Positions 18,034 to 26,795 of a DNA stretch of 64,000 nt are shown here, one piece after another. The notes beneath the pieces are model-generated. The model did no database searches. It worked only from the letters and a program-made list of their open reading frames with translations, and was not told the DNA's origin. The translations under genes and the position numbers were made by a program. The stretch is taken from NCBI RefSeq assembly GCF_009690905.1, contig NZ_VOSW01000005.1, positions 1 through 64,000 of the forward strand, written 5' to 3'. The first letter of the stretch is position 1. The number at the start of each line of letters is the position of its first letter. Source of the DNA: Paraburkholderia madseniana. GTDB taxonomy: Bacteria; Pseudomonadota; Gammaproteobacteria; Burkholderiales; Burkholderiaceae.

Positions 18034-19047
18034 TTATTTCGAACCGGTGAACTCGTTGGTGTAGGTTTTCGCCAGCTCGATATGCTTGCCTTTGACCGAC
18101 GGGTTGAACGCCGACAGCACCTTCAGCACGGTCTCGGGACCGTCGGCCGGCATCTTGCCGTCCTTCGTAAACATGGGCAGCGACGCTTTCAACGCGCTCA
18201 CGTAAAGCTGTTTGTCTTTCTGATAGTCGTCAGGCATTTTGGCTGCAATTTCTTCCGCGCTATGCGTGCTGATGAATTGCATCGTGCGAACGAACGCGTG
18301 CGCAAGCTTTGCTGCTTCCGCCTTGTGGGAATCGACCCATGCCGCCTGGACATAGAGGCTCGACGCCGGGTAGGTGCCGCCCAACGCCGCCTTCGTGCCT
18401 TCGACCGAACGCATGTCGACAAGCACCTTCGCGTCGCCGGATTTCTGCAAGGCCGAGACGGTCGGCTCGGTCGTCATGCCGGCGTCGATGCGACCTTGTT
18501 TGATCGCCGCGATGAAGCTGGCGTCAGCGCCCACCGGCAGCATCGTGTATTCCGTGGACTGGATGCCGTGCTGTCCGGCGAGGTATTGCGTAAGGAAGCT
18601 TGTTGAAGAACCCAGGCCAGTCACACCCAGCGTCTTGCCCTTCACGTCCGCCATCGATTTGACCGTTTCGGCCGCTTTGGTCGATACCATTTCGACCTCG
18701 CCCGGCACTTGCCCGAACACGACGATCGCCTTGACGTCCTTGCCCTTGGTTTGCAGATCGATCGTATGGTCATAGAAACCGACGACGGCCTGAACGGCGC
18801 CGGCCAGCAGTTCGTTTTCAGCGTCAACGCCGGCTGGCTGCGACAGAAGCTCGACATCGAGCCCTTCATCTTTGAAATAGCCGAGCTGTTCGGTCAGGCG
18901 CGCCGGCAAATAGATCAACTTCGTGATACCGCCGACCATGATCGTGATCTTCTCGCCGCCGGCGGCTATCGCTTGCTGCGACGCAAGACTGAACAGCAGG
19001 CCGGAAGCAACGGCGATATGGCGCAGCGTGCGAAAGCTAGGGGTCAT
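18034..19047 (-). CDS. ABC transporter substrate-binding protein (NMT1/taurine-nitrate type)
   Basis: 337-aa periplasmic binding protein. The signal peptide ends near QAIAAGG; the mature chain starts EKITIMVGGITKLIYLPARL and shows the two-lobe NMT1/SsuA pattern, including LGYFKDEGLDVEL and GLGSSTSFL. Ligands for this family include sulphonates, nitrate, thiamine precursors and aromatic acids such as phthalate. The start at 19047 has GGAG upstream. No permease gene is adjacent and only a possible ATPase remnant follows, so the protein looks orphaned. Confidence 0.88.
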   Translation of the reverse strand: MTPSFRTLRHIAVASGLLFSLASQQAIAAGGEKITIMVGGITKLIYLPARLTEQLGYFKDEGLDVELLSQPAGVDAENELLAGAVQAVVGFYDHTIDLQTKGKDVKAIVVFGQVPGEVEMVSTKAAETVKSMADVKGKTLGVTGLGSSTSFLTQYLAGQHGIQSTEYTMLPVGADASFIAAIKQGRIDAGMTTEPTVSALQKSGDAKVLVDMRSVEGTKAALGGTYPASSLYVQAAWVDSHKAEAAKLAHAFVRTMQFISTHSAEEIAAKMPDDYQKDKQLYVSALKASLPMFTKDGKMPADGPETVLKVLSAFNPSVKGKHIELAKTYTNEFTGSK

Positions 19048-19185
19048 CGATAGTCTCCGTTATTGTCCGGTGCGGCGGAATGCCGCCCGTCTGCATCGAT
19101 GAGGCGATTCTAGGGGGCCGAATCCTTCTCGCTGCTTACACGGAGACCGAGGATCCGTACGGGATTTCCATGAGAGACGAGCACC

Positions 19186-19218
19186 AAAAAAAAAGCCAAG
19201 GCGGTGGAGCCTTGGCTT
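19186..19218 (-). terminator. Rho-independent terminator of the small membrane protein gene
   Basis: A perfect 10-bp stem (AAGCCAAGGC with GCCTTGGCTT) with a 6-nt loop, followed on the minus strand by nine T residues. It lies about 110 bp past the stop of the 52-aa gene at 19327-19485. A second perfect 8-bp hairpin (CTGCTGCG with CGCAGCAG, 19263-19286) lies between them, so the transcript has a structured 3' end. Confidence 0.85.
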
Positions 19219-19326
19219 GGAGAATTCCGCGGATCGAGCGATCCGGCAGAATCCAGAGGTGCCTGCTGCGCCTTGGAACGCAGCAGCCCCCAGGTACGGC
19301 AACAACAGCCGGGCGAGCGCGAAAGC

Positions 19327-19485
19327 TCAATGCCGGGCTTTGCTCCAGTGCGGCCAGTAGTGGCGGTGATCCAGATGTCTAAGCCGCTTGCGACGCATCT
19401 GCTCCCGGTAATAATGAGCGGCGACGAACACAGGTGCCATCGCCAGCACGAACGAACCCATAACGATTCCCACTGCTTCACTCAT
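19327..19485 (-). CDS. Small membrane protein, 52 aa
   Basis: The ATG at 19485 has a strong GGAGG site six bases upstream. The frame reads MSEAVGIVMGSFVLAMAPVF and goes on for one membrane segment (about residues 5-24), then a very basic and histidine-rich cytoplasmic tail (several Arg/Lys and five His) ending at TGA. It is followed by a structured 3' region and a strong terminator, which supports expression. No family is recognised. Being upstream of the binding-protein gene but with its own terminator, it is probably a separate transcription unit or the tail of the phasin transcript. Confidence 0.65.
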   Translation of the reverse strand: MSEAVGIVMGSFVLAMAPVFVAAHYYREQMRRKRLRHLDHRHYWPHWSKARH

Positions 19486-19633
19486 CGCGACCTCCATTGC
19501 AGAACTAGCGAACAGGTGACCACACCACTTTCAGTCCACGAATTGGACACTGGAATTCGTGATCCCAGCATCCATAAGCAATCCTTCATATGGGCCAGAG
19601 ACCTCAACACGGGCATTGCTGCCCGCGTCAGTT

Positions 19634-20203
19634 CTATCGCTTCGCGCCCGCGACTACGGGAGCCTGCTCTGAGTTGCTGCGCACGGCCTTCGATGCCGTG
19701 GCTGTGACTGCATCAAAATTACTCTCGACGGCATGCACGGCCTGCTGCCCCGTTTTCTGCAGCGTTTCATACAGGGTCGTGGTGGCGGCAATCGCGGATT
19801 TCCACGCGGCGATCGCTGCTTCGGAGCCGGTGGGAGCATGCTTCGCCGCTTCTTCTACGAGTGCCTGCACGCGATCGTTGTACCGCTCGTAGTGCGTCTG
19901 TGCGAGTTGCGTAACTTCAGCCTGAGTGGTCGATGCGATCTCGAACACTTGCTTGCCGTATGACAGCGATTTTTCCGCGAAGGGTCCGGTGAAACCGGCT
20001 TGCAGCGAGAACCATTGCGGCGGCTCCGTCGTGCCGGACGCCTTCGCCATGTTTTCCTGCGTCTCGGCCAGCGTGGCCCTGACGGCCTGCAGGTTCAGCG
20101 CGACCAGTTTTTCGACGCCTTCAAAGATCTTTCCGGCCACCCCGAAGAACGCGTCGACATTGGCCTTCTGTGCAGCAACCTGCTCGGGACTCAATAGAGC
20201 CAT
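19634..20203 (-). CDS. phaP: Phasin family protein (polyhydroxyalkanoate granule-associated)
   Basis: 189 aa, largely amphipathic helix, with the phasin pattern starting MALLSPEQVAAQKANVDAFF and a repeated alanine-rich C-terminal half. Phasins coat PHA granules and control their size and number. The ATG at 20203 starts the conserved N-terminus and has GAGGAA 12 bases upstream; the frame extends five codons further without support. No phaC or phaZ gene is adjacent. Confidence 0.9.
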   Translation of the reverse strand: MALLSPEQVAAQKANVDAFFGVAGKIFEGVEKLVALNLQAVRATLAETQENMAKASGTTEPPQWFSLQAGFTGPFAEKSLSYGKQVFEIASTTQAEVTQLAQTHYERYNDRVQALVEEAAKHAPTGSEAAIAAWKSAIAATTTLYETLQKTGQQAVHAVESNFDAVTATASKAVRSNSEQAPVVAGAKR

Positions 20204-20307
20204 GATTGAATTCCTCAAAGTTCGGTCCGGCGCGCGAAGCCCCGATCAGACGGGTGTGATGCGGCGGATCGCGATGGTGAATAAATCGAAACGGGTGTCG
20301 CAGATGC

Positions 20308-20505
20308 CTAGCGCATCCGGGCAACCGCCTTGAGAATGGAATCGCCTTCGCTTGTGATCCGGGGACGCGAACGTCCTGACGCGAGGTTTTCCAGTGATAT
20401 GAGTTGCCGCTCGAGTAGGGCGTCGAGCTCGGCGCGGTCCAGTTCGATCTGATCCGGCGCGTTCTTGATGAGCATTAAGGTAGCGAATTCATGGGGACTC
20501 AGCAT
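20308..20505 (-). CDS. Small hypothetical protein, 65 aa
   Basis: From the ATG at 20505, which has GAGGAG five bases upstream, the frame encodes a compact acidic/basic protein beginning MLSPHEFATLMLIKNAPDQI. The pattern of three helices and a basic C-terminus (ASGRSRPRIT) suggests a small winged-helix-like fold, but I recognise no family. It lies about 100 bp upstream of the phasin gene on the same strand and may be co-transcribed with it. Confidence 0.65.
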   Translation of the reverse strand: MLSPHEFATLMLIKNAPDQIELDRAELDALLERQLISLENLASGRSRPRITSEGDSILKAVARMR

Positions 20506-21081
20506 ATCGTCTCCTCGATTTAGTCTATCTGCACGGGAAGCATTAATTACCCCTCCAGCGTGAATGCCCGGCAAATATTCCTGCCGTCTCCGCAAAGCGA
20601 TCGTTCGAGAAATCGCATCGGGGAGACGCCATCATAACCGCTCAATTTTCAAATGCAATATGCGGGATGCGTTTTATCAAAGCGGCTGTTTTGTCTGCTG
20701 AATACTTCCGCATCGCGTGGTCGCGCCTTGCTCCCGACAACACCGCCCCACCCCCGTGGATACCGGCCTGGCATGGCCGATAGGTTGATCCCGTCAACCC
20801 GCCGATGTTTGAATCGAAGGTTTAATTAACATTATCGATTCACCGTGATTTCATGGAGCCTGTTTATATTTGAATATTGTATTTATAGACCGGCACTTTA
20901 TCGCGGCGACCATCCATACCGCGACATTGCGAAATATTTATTACAGCGCGCATCAATTTTAAAAATAGCCGGAATTTCAATCAGCGCGAAGGCCTCTGAC
21001 TTATTTATCGGGTTGAACTCCACAACCCGCAATACCGCTAACCGCGCAGAAACCAACGGAGGCGATTCGCCTGAAGTCCGC
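20506..21081. other. AT-rich intergenic region between galD and the small gene
   Basis: 576 bp with no credible gene. The part from about 20640 to 21000 is much more AT-rich than the genes around it and includes long runs of A/T. It is the 3' side of galD and the 5' side of the 65-aa gene, so it probably holds that gene's promoter. Its composition could also mark a small foreign insertion; no ends or repeats are visible. Confidence 0.4.
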
Positions 21082-22188
21082 TCAGGTCCGTGCCGGCCAG
21101 ACTGCCGAAGGAATGCCGACTGCTCCGTCGAATAGCCACCTCGCTGTGCGCAACAGCGCCGCGCTCAGCACTTCAGGCTGGCCGGGGCTTCCGCCGAGAA
21201 CGAGTTCCACCGTAAACTCGCCTGTCGGGTGCTCCACCGACACGCGTTTTCGCATGCCGTCAGCGTCCACATCGGCTAGGCCCTCGCAGACCGTACCCGG
21301 CAGCACCGCGGCCGTGGCCACGCTCACCGCACCGAGTACACCGATCGACGCGTGGCAGCGATGCGGAATAAAGCTGCGCGTACTGATCGTGCCGCCCTGG
21401 CGAGGCGCCGCCACCAGACACATCTTCGGGACCGTGCGCGCGCCCACATCGCCGAGATTCATCATCGGTCCCACCGCAAGCCGGATCTTTTCGATGCGCG
21501 CTTTCAGTTCTTCATCCGCGTCGAGTTGCTCGCGCGTTTCGTAGCCGGTTCGCCCGAGATCGCGCGCTCGCATGAGCACGAGGGGCATGCCGTTGTCGAT
21601 GCACGTCACGTCGATACCGTCGACCGTATCCTTGAGATGCCCCGTAGGCAGCAGCGTGCCGCAGGTGGAACCAGCCGTGTCCCGGAACTCGAGCGGAATG
21701 GGCGCTGCGAGGCCTGGCACGCCGTCAATGCGGGCATCGCCTTCGTAGGTGACCTGGCGTCCCGGCGTGCTGACCGTCGCTACCGCGATCTGCCCGGTGT
21801 TGACCATGTGAATCGCGACCCGTGTGCTGCCATCGCGCGCATCCACGAGACCGCGTTCGATCGCAAACGGGCCGACGCCCGCGAGAATGTTGCCGCAGTT
21901 CTGTCCGAGATCGACCCGCGCCTCGTTCACGACGACTTGTGCAAACAGATAGTCGACGTCGGCATCGTCGCGTGTGGAGGACGAGATGATCGCCACCTTG
22001 CTCGTCAACGGATCGGCGCCGCCAATACCGTCGATCTGACGCGGATCAGGCGAACCCATCACGGCAAGCAGAACACGGTCTCGCTCAGCGGGATCGGCCG
22101 GCAAATCCGACGCCATGAAATAGGCGCCTTTCGACGTGCCGCCGCGCATCATCATGCACGGAATACGCGTTTGTGCGCGACTGGGCAT
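21082..22188 (-). CDS. galD: 4-oxalomesaconate tautomerase (PrpF-like)
   Basis: 368 aa, PrpF/GalD isomerase family. Typical blocks are MMRGGTSKGAYF near the N-terminus and LGQNCGNILAGVGPFAI near residue 95, and a GAVSVATAAVLPG block near residue 290. GalD converts the keto form of 4-oxalomesaconate, the gallate ring-cleavage product, to the enol form used by GalB. It lies 15 bp downstream of galC on the same strand and is the last gene of the galBCD operon. The family also includes methylaconitate isomerases; the neighbours decide for GalD. Confidence 0.9.
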   Translation of the reverse strand: MPSRAQTRIPCMMMRGGTSKGAYFMASDLPADPAERDRVLLAVMGSPDPRQIDGIGGADPLTSKVAIISSSTRDDADVDYLFAQVVVNEARVDLGQNCGNILAGVGPFAIERGLVDARDGSTRVAIHMVNTGQIAVATVSTPGRQVTYEGDARIDGVPGLAAPIPLEFRDTAGSTCGTLLPTGHLKDTVDGIDVTCIDNGMPLVLMRARDLGRTGYETREQLDADEELKARIEKIRLAVGPMMNLGDVGARTVPKMCLVAAPRQGGTISTRSFIPHRCHASIGVLGAVSVATAAVLPGTVCEGLADVDADGMRKRVSVEHPTGEFTVELVLGGSPGQPEVLSAALLRTARWLFDGAVGIPSAVWPART

Positions 22189-22203
22189 GACCTCGCCTCT
22201 CCG

Positions 22204-22899
22204 TCAAAGATCTTCGGCCGAGGCGACGTAGCGCAGGCCTTTTTGCGCGAGCTTCTCGCGCATCGCGTAGTAGTCGAGACCGAGCGCGCCGCCGGCCAGC
22301 GCAGCACGTGTCTTTTCCTCCTTCGCCATGCGCGCTTGCGACGCTTGCGCGACACTCGCCACGGTATCGAGCGGTACGACGACCACGCCGTCATCATCCG
22401 CAACGATGACATCGCCGGGATTCACGATCTGCTGCGCGCATACCACCGGAATATTCACCGAACCGAGCTTTTCCTTGACCGTGCCTTGCGCGGACACGGC
22501 CTTCGACCAGACTGGGAATTTCATTTCCCTGAGCGAGGCGACATCGCGACATCCCGCGTCGATGATCAGTCCGCGCACGCCGCGCGCCGCGAGCGAGGTC
22601 GCCAGCAGGTCGCCGAAGTAGCCGTCCTCGCAGGGAGAAGTCGGCGCCACGACGAGAACGTCACCCTCCCGGCATTGCTCGACGGCAACATGCAGCATCC
22701 AGTTGTCCGACGGCGGCACCAGCACCGTCACCGCCGACCCCGCGATAGCCGGCCCCGAGTAGATCGGCCGCATGTAGGACGCAAGCAGGCCGAGACGGCT
22801 CTGCGCCTCGTGAACGGTGGCGGCGCCCGCATGCTGCAGCACGGCCACGTCGCGCGGATCGGCGCGGCGGATAGTCGTCACCACGACGCCCCGCTTCAT
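22204..22899 (-). CDS. galC: 4-carboxy-4-hydroxy-2-oxoadipate aldolase (RraA/HMG aldolase family)
   Basis: 231 aa. The class II pyruvate aldolase fold of the RraA family is shown by the conserved [11 protein letters not shown] block (Arg and Asp for catalysis and metal binding) near residue 113 and by the GDVLVVAPT and [15 protein letters not shown] blocks. It cleaves 4-carboxy-4-hydroxy-2-oxoadipate into pyruvate and oxaloacetate, and may also decarboxylate oxaloacetate. The ATG at 22899 overlaps the galB stop by four bases; a much longer frame to 23574 only shadows galB. Confidence 0.9.
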   Translation of the reverse strand: MKRGVVVTTIRRADPRDVAVLQHAGAATVHEAQSRLGLLASYMRPIYSGPAIAGSAVTVLVPPSDNWMLHVAVEQCREGDVLVVAPTSPCEDGYFGDLLATSLAARGVRGLIIDAGCRDVASLREMKFPVWSKAVSAQGTVKEKLGSVNIPVVCAQQIVNPGDVIVADDDGVVVVPLDTVASVAQASQARMAKEEKTRAALAGGALGLDYYAMREKLAQKGLRYVASAEDL

Positions 22900-23624
22900 G
22901 CCAGATCTCCCGTCACGGCCGGCGTGATGCGCTGATAGCCTTCCGCGTACTGAATATTGCGCGTGGCCGTGATGCCGATATTGCGCTTGGCCTGCACGCC
23001 GCGTTGCAAGGCGACCCGCGTGTAGTACTCCCACAGGTGCTCCTGGCCGGCCATGCACTCGATCGCGCGGCGTTTGGTGTCCCAGACCTCGGTGATATCG
23101 AGGAACGTATTGGGCATCCATTCGCATTGTTCCGTCTGATGCGGTTCGAACGCGTAGACGGGCGGCGCACCGACCACCTTCTGCCCGGGATTGTGACCTT
23201 CGGCCTGGGCGATGATCCGCGCTTCCTGCGCCACGTGCATGGCGAGCGGATGATCGAAGTTGTATGGGTCTTTCTGCGAATGACTCAACACGAACGCCGG
23301 CTGCAGCTCGCGATACACATCGACGAGGCGCATCAGGGCCTCGTCCGACACGCGCAATGGGTAATCGCCGAGGTCGAAAAAATCGACTTCCGCACCGAGG
23401 ATGTCCGCGGCCCGCTCGGCCTCCTCCCTGCGCGCCGCCTTGACCTTCCCGATCGTCATTTCGCCCTTGCGCCAGAGTTTGGCCGACTCTCCGCGCTCGC
23501 CGAAAGAAAGACACACGACCTTCGTACGGTATCCGTTTTTTTTGTGGAGAGCGATTGCGCCACCTGCTCGCCACACGAAATCGGCGCTATGCGCGCTCAC
23601 CACCAACATCGCCTTGTCTGCCAT
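22896..23624 (-). CDS. galB: 4-oxalomesaconate hydratase (PIG-L/LmbE family)
   Basis: 242 aa, zinc-dependent PIG-L fold. The metal site appears as [12 protein letters not shown] near residue 10 (a variant of the AHPDD motif) and as [17 protein letters not shown] near residue 115. GalB of Pseudomonas is the known PIG-L-type hydratase that adds water to enol 4-oxalomesaconate. The ATG at 23624 is preferred; a GTG seven codons upstream is possible. First gene of the galB-galC-galD operon, expected to be induced with the dioxygenase operon 9 kb away. Confidence 0.87.
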   Translation of the reverse strand: MADKAMLVVSAHSADFVWRAGGAIALHKKNGYRTKVVCLSFGERGESAKLWRKGEMTIGKVKAARREEAERAADILGAEVDFFDLGDYPLRVSDEALMRLVDVYRELQPAFVLSHSQKDPYNFDHPLAMHVAQEARIIAQAEGHNPGQKVVGAPPVYAFEPHQTEQCEWMPNTFLDITEVWDTKRRAIECMAGQEHLWEYYTRVALQRGVQAKRNIGITATRNIQYAEGYQRITPAVTGDLA

Positions 23625-23797
23625 TTTCAACCCGCCAGTGTTCACTATGTGATGGGCACTATTGTAGGATTCGAAGGTGGCGAGGAAGCACCTAAAGGAG
23701 CGTGCAATGCTATCTAATCTGTTTATCGGAATGTATCGGAACCGCGCTGGCCCGGCATTTTTCCGTCAGAATGGGGCAGGAAGATTTCTTGACCCAC

Positions 23798-23866
23798 ATC
23801 CACCCGGACGCACACCGTTTCTATGAAAAACTCGGCTTCGTTGCAAGCCACGAGGGTTACAAGATC
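23798..23866 (+). pseudogene. C-terminal fragment of a GNAT acetyltransferase gene
   Basis: A frame on the plus strand contains HPDAHRFYEKLGFVASHEGY, the typical last helix and strand of a GNAT N-acetyltransferase. The acetyl-CoA-binding motif that should precede it is absent, and the frame then runs into the 3' end of the opposite gene without its own stop. I read it as a leftover of a deleted gene. It overlaps the last codon of the TPR protein gene. Confidence 0.5.
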
Positions 23867-26036
23867 ATTTTCTGGTGCTGCAGAGTTCGCCAGCCTTCTC
23901 AGCGGAAAACCGCTCCGCACACGCCCGCCGCACCCTCTCGACCGTCACGGACCAGCCTTCGCCCGCTGCCCGGCGGAACAGCCGCAGCGTGTGCGGATAC
24001 CACGGCGAATCGTTGCGCTCGTGCATCCAGCGCCAGTCGATGTCTTTCTCCGGCAGCATCACCCAGCACGGTTTGCCCAGCGACGCAGCCAGATGCGCCG
24101 TGGACGTGTCCACGCAGATCACCAGATCGAGTTGCTCGATGATCGCGGCGCTGTCCGCGAAATCGTTCACCGCCGAGCCGAGTTCGAGCAGCGGTTGACC
24201 GGCCGGCGGGTTTTGCGCCTCATCCTCGCCCTGGCCTTTTTGCAGGCTGACGAAGCTCAGACCCGGCACGCTCCAGAGCGGCGCGAGCGTGGCCAACGTT
24301 GGAATCGACCGGTTTGCATCGTTATGGTGTTTCGCATTGCCTTTCCAGACCAGCCCAACCTTGCGGCCGGGCGGCAGGGTCTCGAGTATCGGCCGCCACT
24401 TTTCGACCAGCGACGGCTCAGCCGCAAGACGAACCGCGCGCGGAATCATGTCCACCGTCGTACGCAAGTGGAGCGGCGCGCTCAACAGGCTCGTCCAGCA
24501 GTCGTATGTCGATGCGGCTACGCCGGCCAACGCCGTATCGTGATCGAGCACGGCATCGACGCCGTCCACCGTAGCCATCAGCCGGTGCAAGGCAGGCGCA
24601 CACGCAAAGGCGATATGCCCGGCCCCTTGCGCCTTGAGCAAAGCGAAATAGCGGCTGAATTGAACCATGTCGCCGAGTCCGTCTTCCTGCCAGACCAGCA
24701 AGGACTTGCCGGCGAGCGTGTCGCCTTGCCACTGCGGACAGCTCAACATGGCGCGCGTCTTGTGATGCACGAAACCCGGCTGTTCATAGCGGCACTCATA
24801 TAACCGCCAACCCTCTTCAAAGCGGCCCATGCCGAGCACCAGCACAGCCAGACCGAACCGGGCGTCGCCGTAATCGGGGCGTAGAGCGAGCGCCCGCAGG
24901 TAAGCGGCTTCGGCTTCCGGCAGCCGCTTGAGTTGCGCCAGCGCGGTCCCGACGTTGTAGTGAGCCTCGGCCAGATCGGGACGGAGCGCGAGCGCTTGTG
25001 CGAAGGCCTCGACCGCCTCCGGCAAACGGTCGAGCTGACGAAGCACGCAGCCCAGGTTGTTGTGCGCGTGAACGATGTCGGGCCGGCAGCGAATCGCCTC
25101 GCGATAAGCCATTTCGGCCTCGGGCAGACGCTCCAGGCTGGATAGCGCGAGGCCGAGGTTGTAGTGCGCCTCGGCATAGTCCGGGCGATGCGCGATTGCC
25201 TCCCGGTACGCCGCTTCAGCCTCCGGCAGACGCTTGAGATCCGCCAGCACCGCACCGAGGTTGAGGTGCGCCTCCGCGTAATCCGGGCGAATCGCCAGCG
25301 CGAGCCGGCAAGCCAGCTCGGCCTCGGGTAGGCGGTACGTCGCCTTCAGCACACCACCGAGGTTATTGAGCGCTTCGGGATACTGGGGCTTGATGGTCAG
25401 CGCCTGCCGGTACGCGGCGTCCGCCTCGGCAACGCGGTCGAGTTCCATCAGCACGTTGCCCAGGTTGTTGTGCGCCTCGGCGTGTTCCGGCAGCCCGACC
25501 AGCGCCTCGCGATAGGCCACTTCCGCCTCATGCAGGCGGCGCAGTTCGTGCAATACGATAGCCCGGTTGTAGTGCGCCTCCGCGTAGTCGGGGCGGATCG
25601 CGACCGCCTGACGATACGACGCCTCCGCCTCGTCCCTGTAGCCCATCCCGTAGAGCACGGTGCCGAGATTGTTGTGCGCGTCGGCCTGGCCGGGACGCAA
25701 CGCGACCAGTTGCCGATAGACCGCCTTGGCTGCCGACAGGCGGCCGTGCGATTTGAGCAGCATGCCGAGACTGCTGTACACCTCGGCATAGTCGGGTTTT
25801 GCGCGCAGACACTGGCGCCAGTAGGTTTCCGCGTCGGACAGGTTGCCCATGCCGTACCAGCAGGCGCCGGCAATATTCAACGCGTCGGCCCGCGCGTCTT
25901 CCGCCACCTCGTCGTGCGGTTCGAGGATCGGCTTCACCAACGACCAGGCATCGGCGAATTGCCCGTTTTTGCAGAGCAATGCCGCCTGCTGATTGATGTC
26001 GGCTATCGAGGAGGCGCGCGTCTGCGTGGCGGTCAT
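23865..26036 (-). CDS. TPR-repeat protein with glycosyltransferase-9-like C-terminus
   Basis: 723 aa. The N-terminal 420 residues hold about eleven tetratricopeptide repeats of 34 residues with a nearly constant core (repeated RPDYAEAHYNLG units). The C-terminal 300 residues resemble the ADP-heptose/GT9-like domain common at the end of such proteins (LVWQEDGLGDMVQFSRYFAL; LVICVDTSTAHLAASLGKPC). Proteins of this build are often linked to surface polysaccharide or flagellin glycosylation, but the substrate is unknown. The start at 26036 lacks a strong ribosome site. The repeat region has high nucleotide identity between units. Confidence 0.82.
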   Translation of the reverse strand: MTATQTRASSIADINQQAALLCKNGQFADAWSLVKPILEPHDEVAEDARADALNIAGACWYGMGNLSDAETYWRQCLRAKPDYAEVYSSLGMLLKSHGRLSAAKAVYRQLVALRPGQADAHNNLGTVLYGMGYRDEAEASYRQAVAIRPDYAEAHYNRAIVLHELRRLHEAEVAYREALVGLPEHAEAHNNLGNVLMELDRVAEADAAYRQALTIKPQYPEALNNLGGVLKATYRLPEAELACRLALAIRPDYAEAHLNLGAVLADLKRLPEAEAAYREAIAHRPDYAEAHYNLGLALSSLERLPEAEMAYREAIRCRPDIVHAHNNLGCVLRQLDRLPEAVEAFAQALALRPDLAEAHYNVGTALAQLKRLPEAEAAYLRALALRPDYGDARFGLAVLVLGMGRFEEGWRLYECRYEQPGFVHHKTRAMLSCPQWQGDTLAGKSLLVWQEDGLGDMVQFSRYFALLKAQGAGHIAFACAPALHRLMATVDGVDAVLDHDTALAGVAASTYDCWTSLLSAPLHLRTTVDMIPRAVRLAAEPSLVEKWRPILETLPPGRKVGLVWKGNAKHHNDANRSIPTLATLAPLWSVPGLSFVSLQKGQGEDEAQNPPAGQPLLELGSAVNDFADSAAIIEQLDLVICVDTSTAHLAASLGKPCWVMLPEKDIDWRWMHERNDSPWYPHTLRLFRRAAGEGWSVTVERVRRACAERFSAEKAGELCSTRK

Positions 26037-26310
26037 GAGTCGTGGTTACTGGTTGCGGTGGCGGTCGGGCCGGGTCAATCGTGTTTTGTGCACCCTGTCC
26101 GGCGTTTCGCGTTTCTGCGCGTCCACGCAGGGGGGCGAAGCGCTGACAGGGAGAGCGGAACATTTACCACGCAGCTTAAGGGAAACGGTCAGGCTGTAAC
26201 GCCCCGAAATGAGCGGGATTCGCCCTTCTAATCCAATGCTATAAACGGAATCACACGAGAAAAGACCGTGTGGCAGTGCTAGAATCGCCCGCGTCGTTAC
26301 GTTCACCACC

Positions 26311-26712
26311 ATGACTCCACGCTCCCATAACCGCATGACCGCATGGCTTGGCCTGATCGCCATGTGGCTTGTCGTGTTCGCGCCGGTCGTGAGTCAGATG
26401 CTGGTATCGAACCGCGCGAACGAGCCCTTCGCGGCGCTCTGTTCGGCGCTACAGCCGGCCAATCAGAGCCTGGTGAGCCAATCTACGCAGGCCAACCCGG
26501 CGCCTGTCCATCTCAGCCATGACGACGCCTTCGGCGCATGCGGCTACTGCCACCTGCTCCAGCATCACGTCGCCATGCCGAGCGTCGCAGCCGTCGAACC
26601 GCCGCCCGCGCTCGCGCTTGCCGGCACTGTGCCGCCCGCCCTCTCCACCCGCTTCACGCCGCTCGGCGCGTTTCCGTCCGGACGCCCAAGAGGCCCGCCC
26701 GCCGTTTCCTGA
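26311..26712 (+). CDS. DUF2946 family protein
   Basis: 133 aa. One N-terminal hydrophobic segment (about residues 11-30) is followed by a low-complexity stretch and the DUF2946 motif GACGYCHLLQHH near residue 71, a Cys/His group able to bind metal. DUF2946 genes commonly precede TonB-dependent receptors in copper- or cobalt-related clusters, as here. A TAGAAT with an upstream TG at 26277-26285 may be an extended -10 box. First gene of the plus-strand copper-related cluster. Confidence 0.8.
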   Translation: MTPRSHNRMTAWLGLIAMWLVVFAPVVSQMLVSNRANEPFAALCSALQPANQSLVSQSTQANPAPVHLSHDDAFGACGYCHLLQHHVAMPSVAAVEPPPALALAGTVPPALSTRFTPLGAFPSGRPRGPPAVS

Positions 26713-26795
26713 TCGCTGTTGTTCCTGATCGCGCATCTTGTCGCACCCGTTGAGGGGGCGCGCGATCGCCTGTTCAATGCATCAAGGAAACGTTC

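Noticed and set aside
20845..21135. 96-codon frame in the AT-rich gap on the plus strand
   Set aside because: No ribosome site, mixed composition and it runs into the antisense end of galD; not a credible gene.
21352..22935. 527-codon frame on the plus strand across galD and galC
   Set aside because: It is antisense to two well-recognised genes and its composition (Arg/His-rich) is that of a high-GC shadow frame.
24900..25800. Regular about 102-bp DNA repeats as a CRISPR or satellite array
   Set aside because: They are the codons of tetratricopeptide repeats in an open reading frame; there are no spacers.
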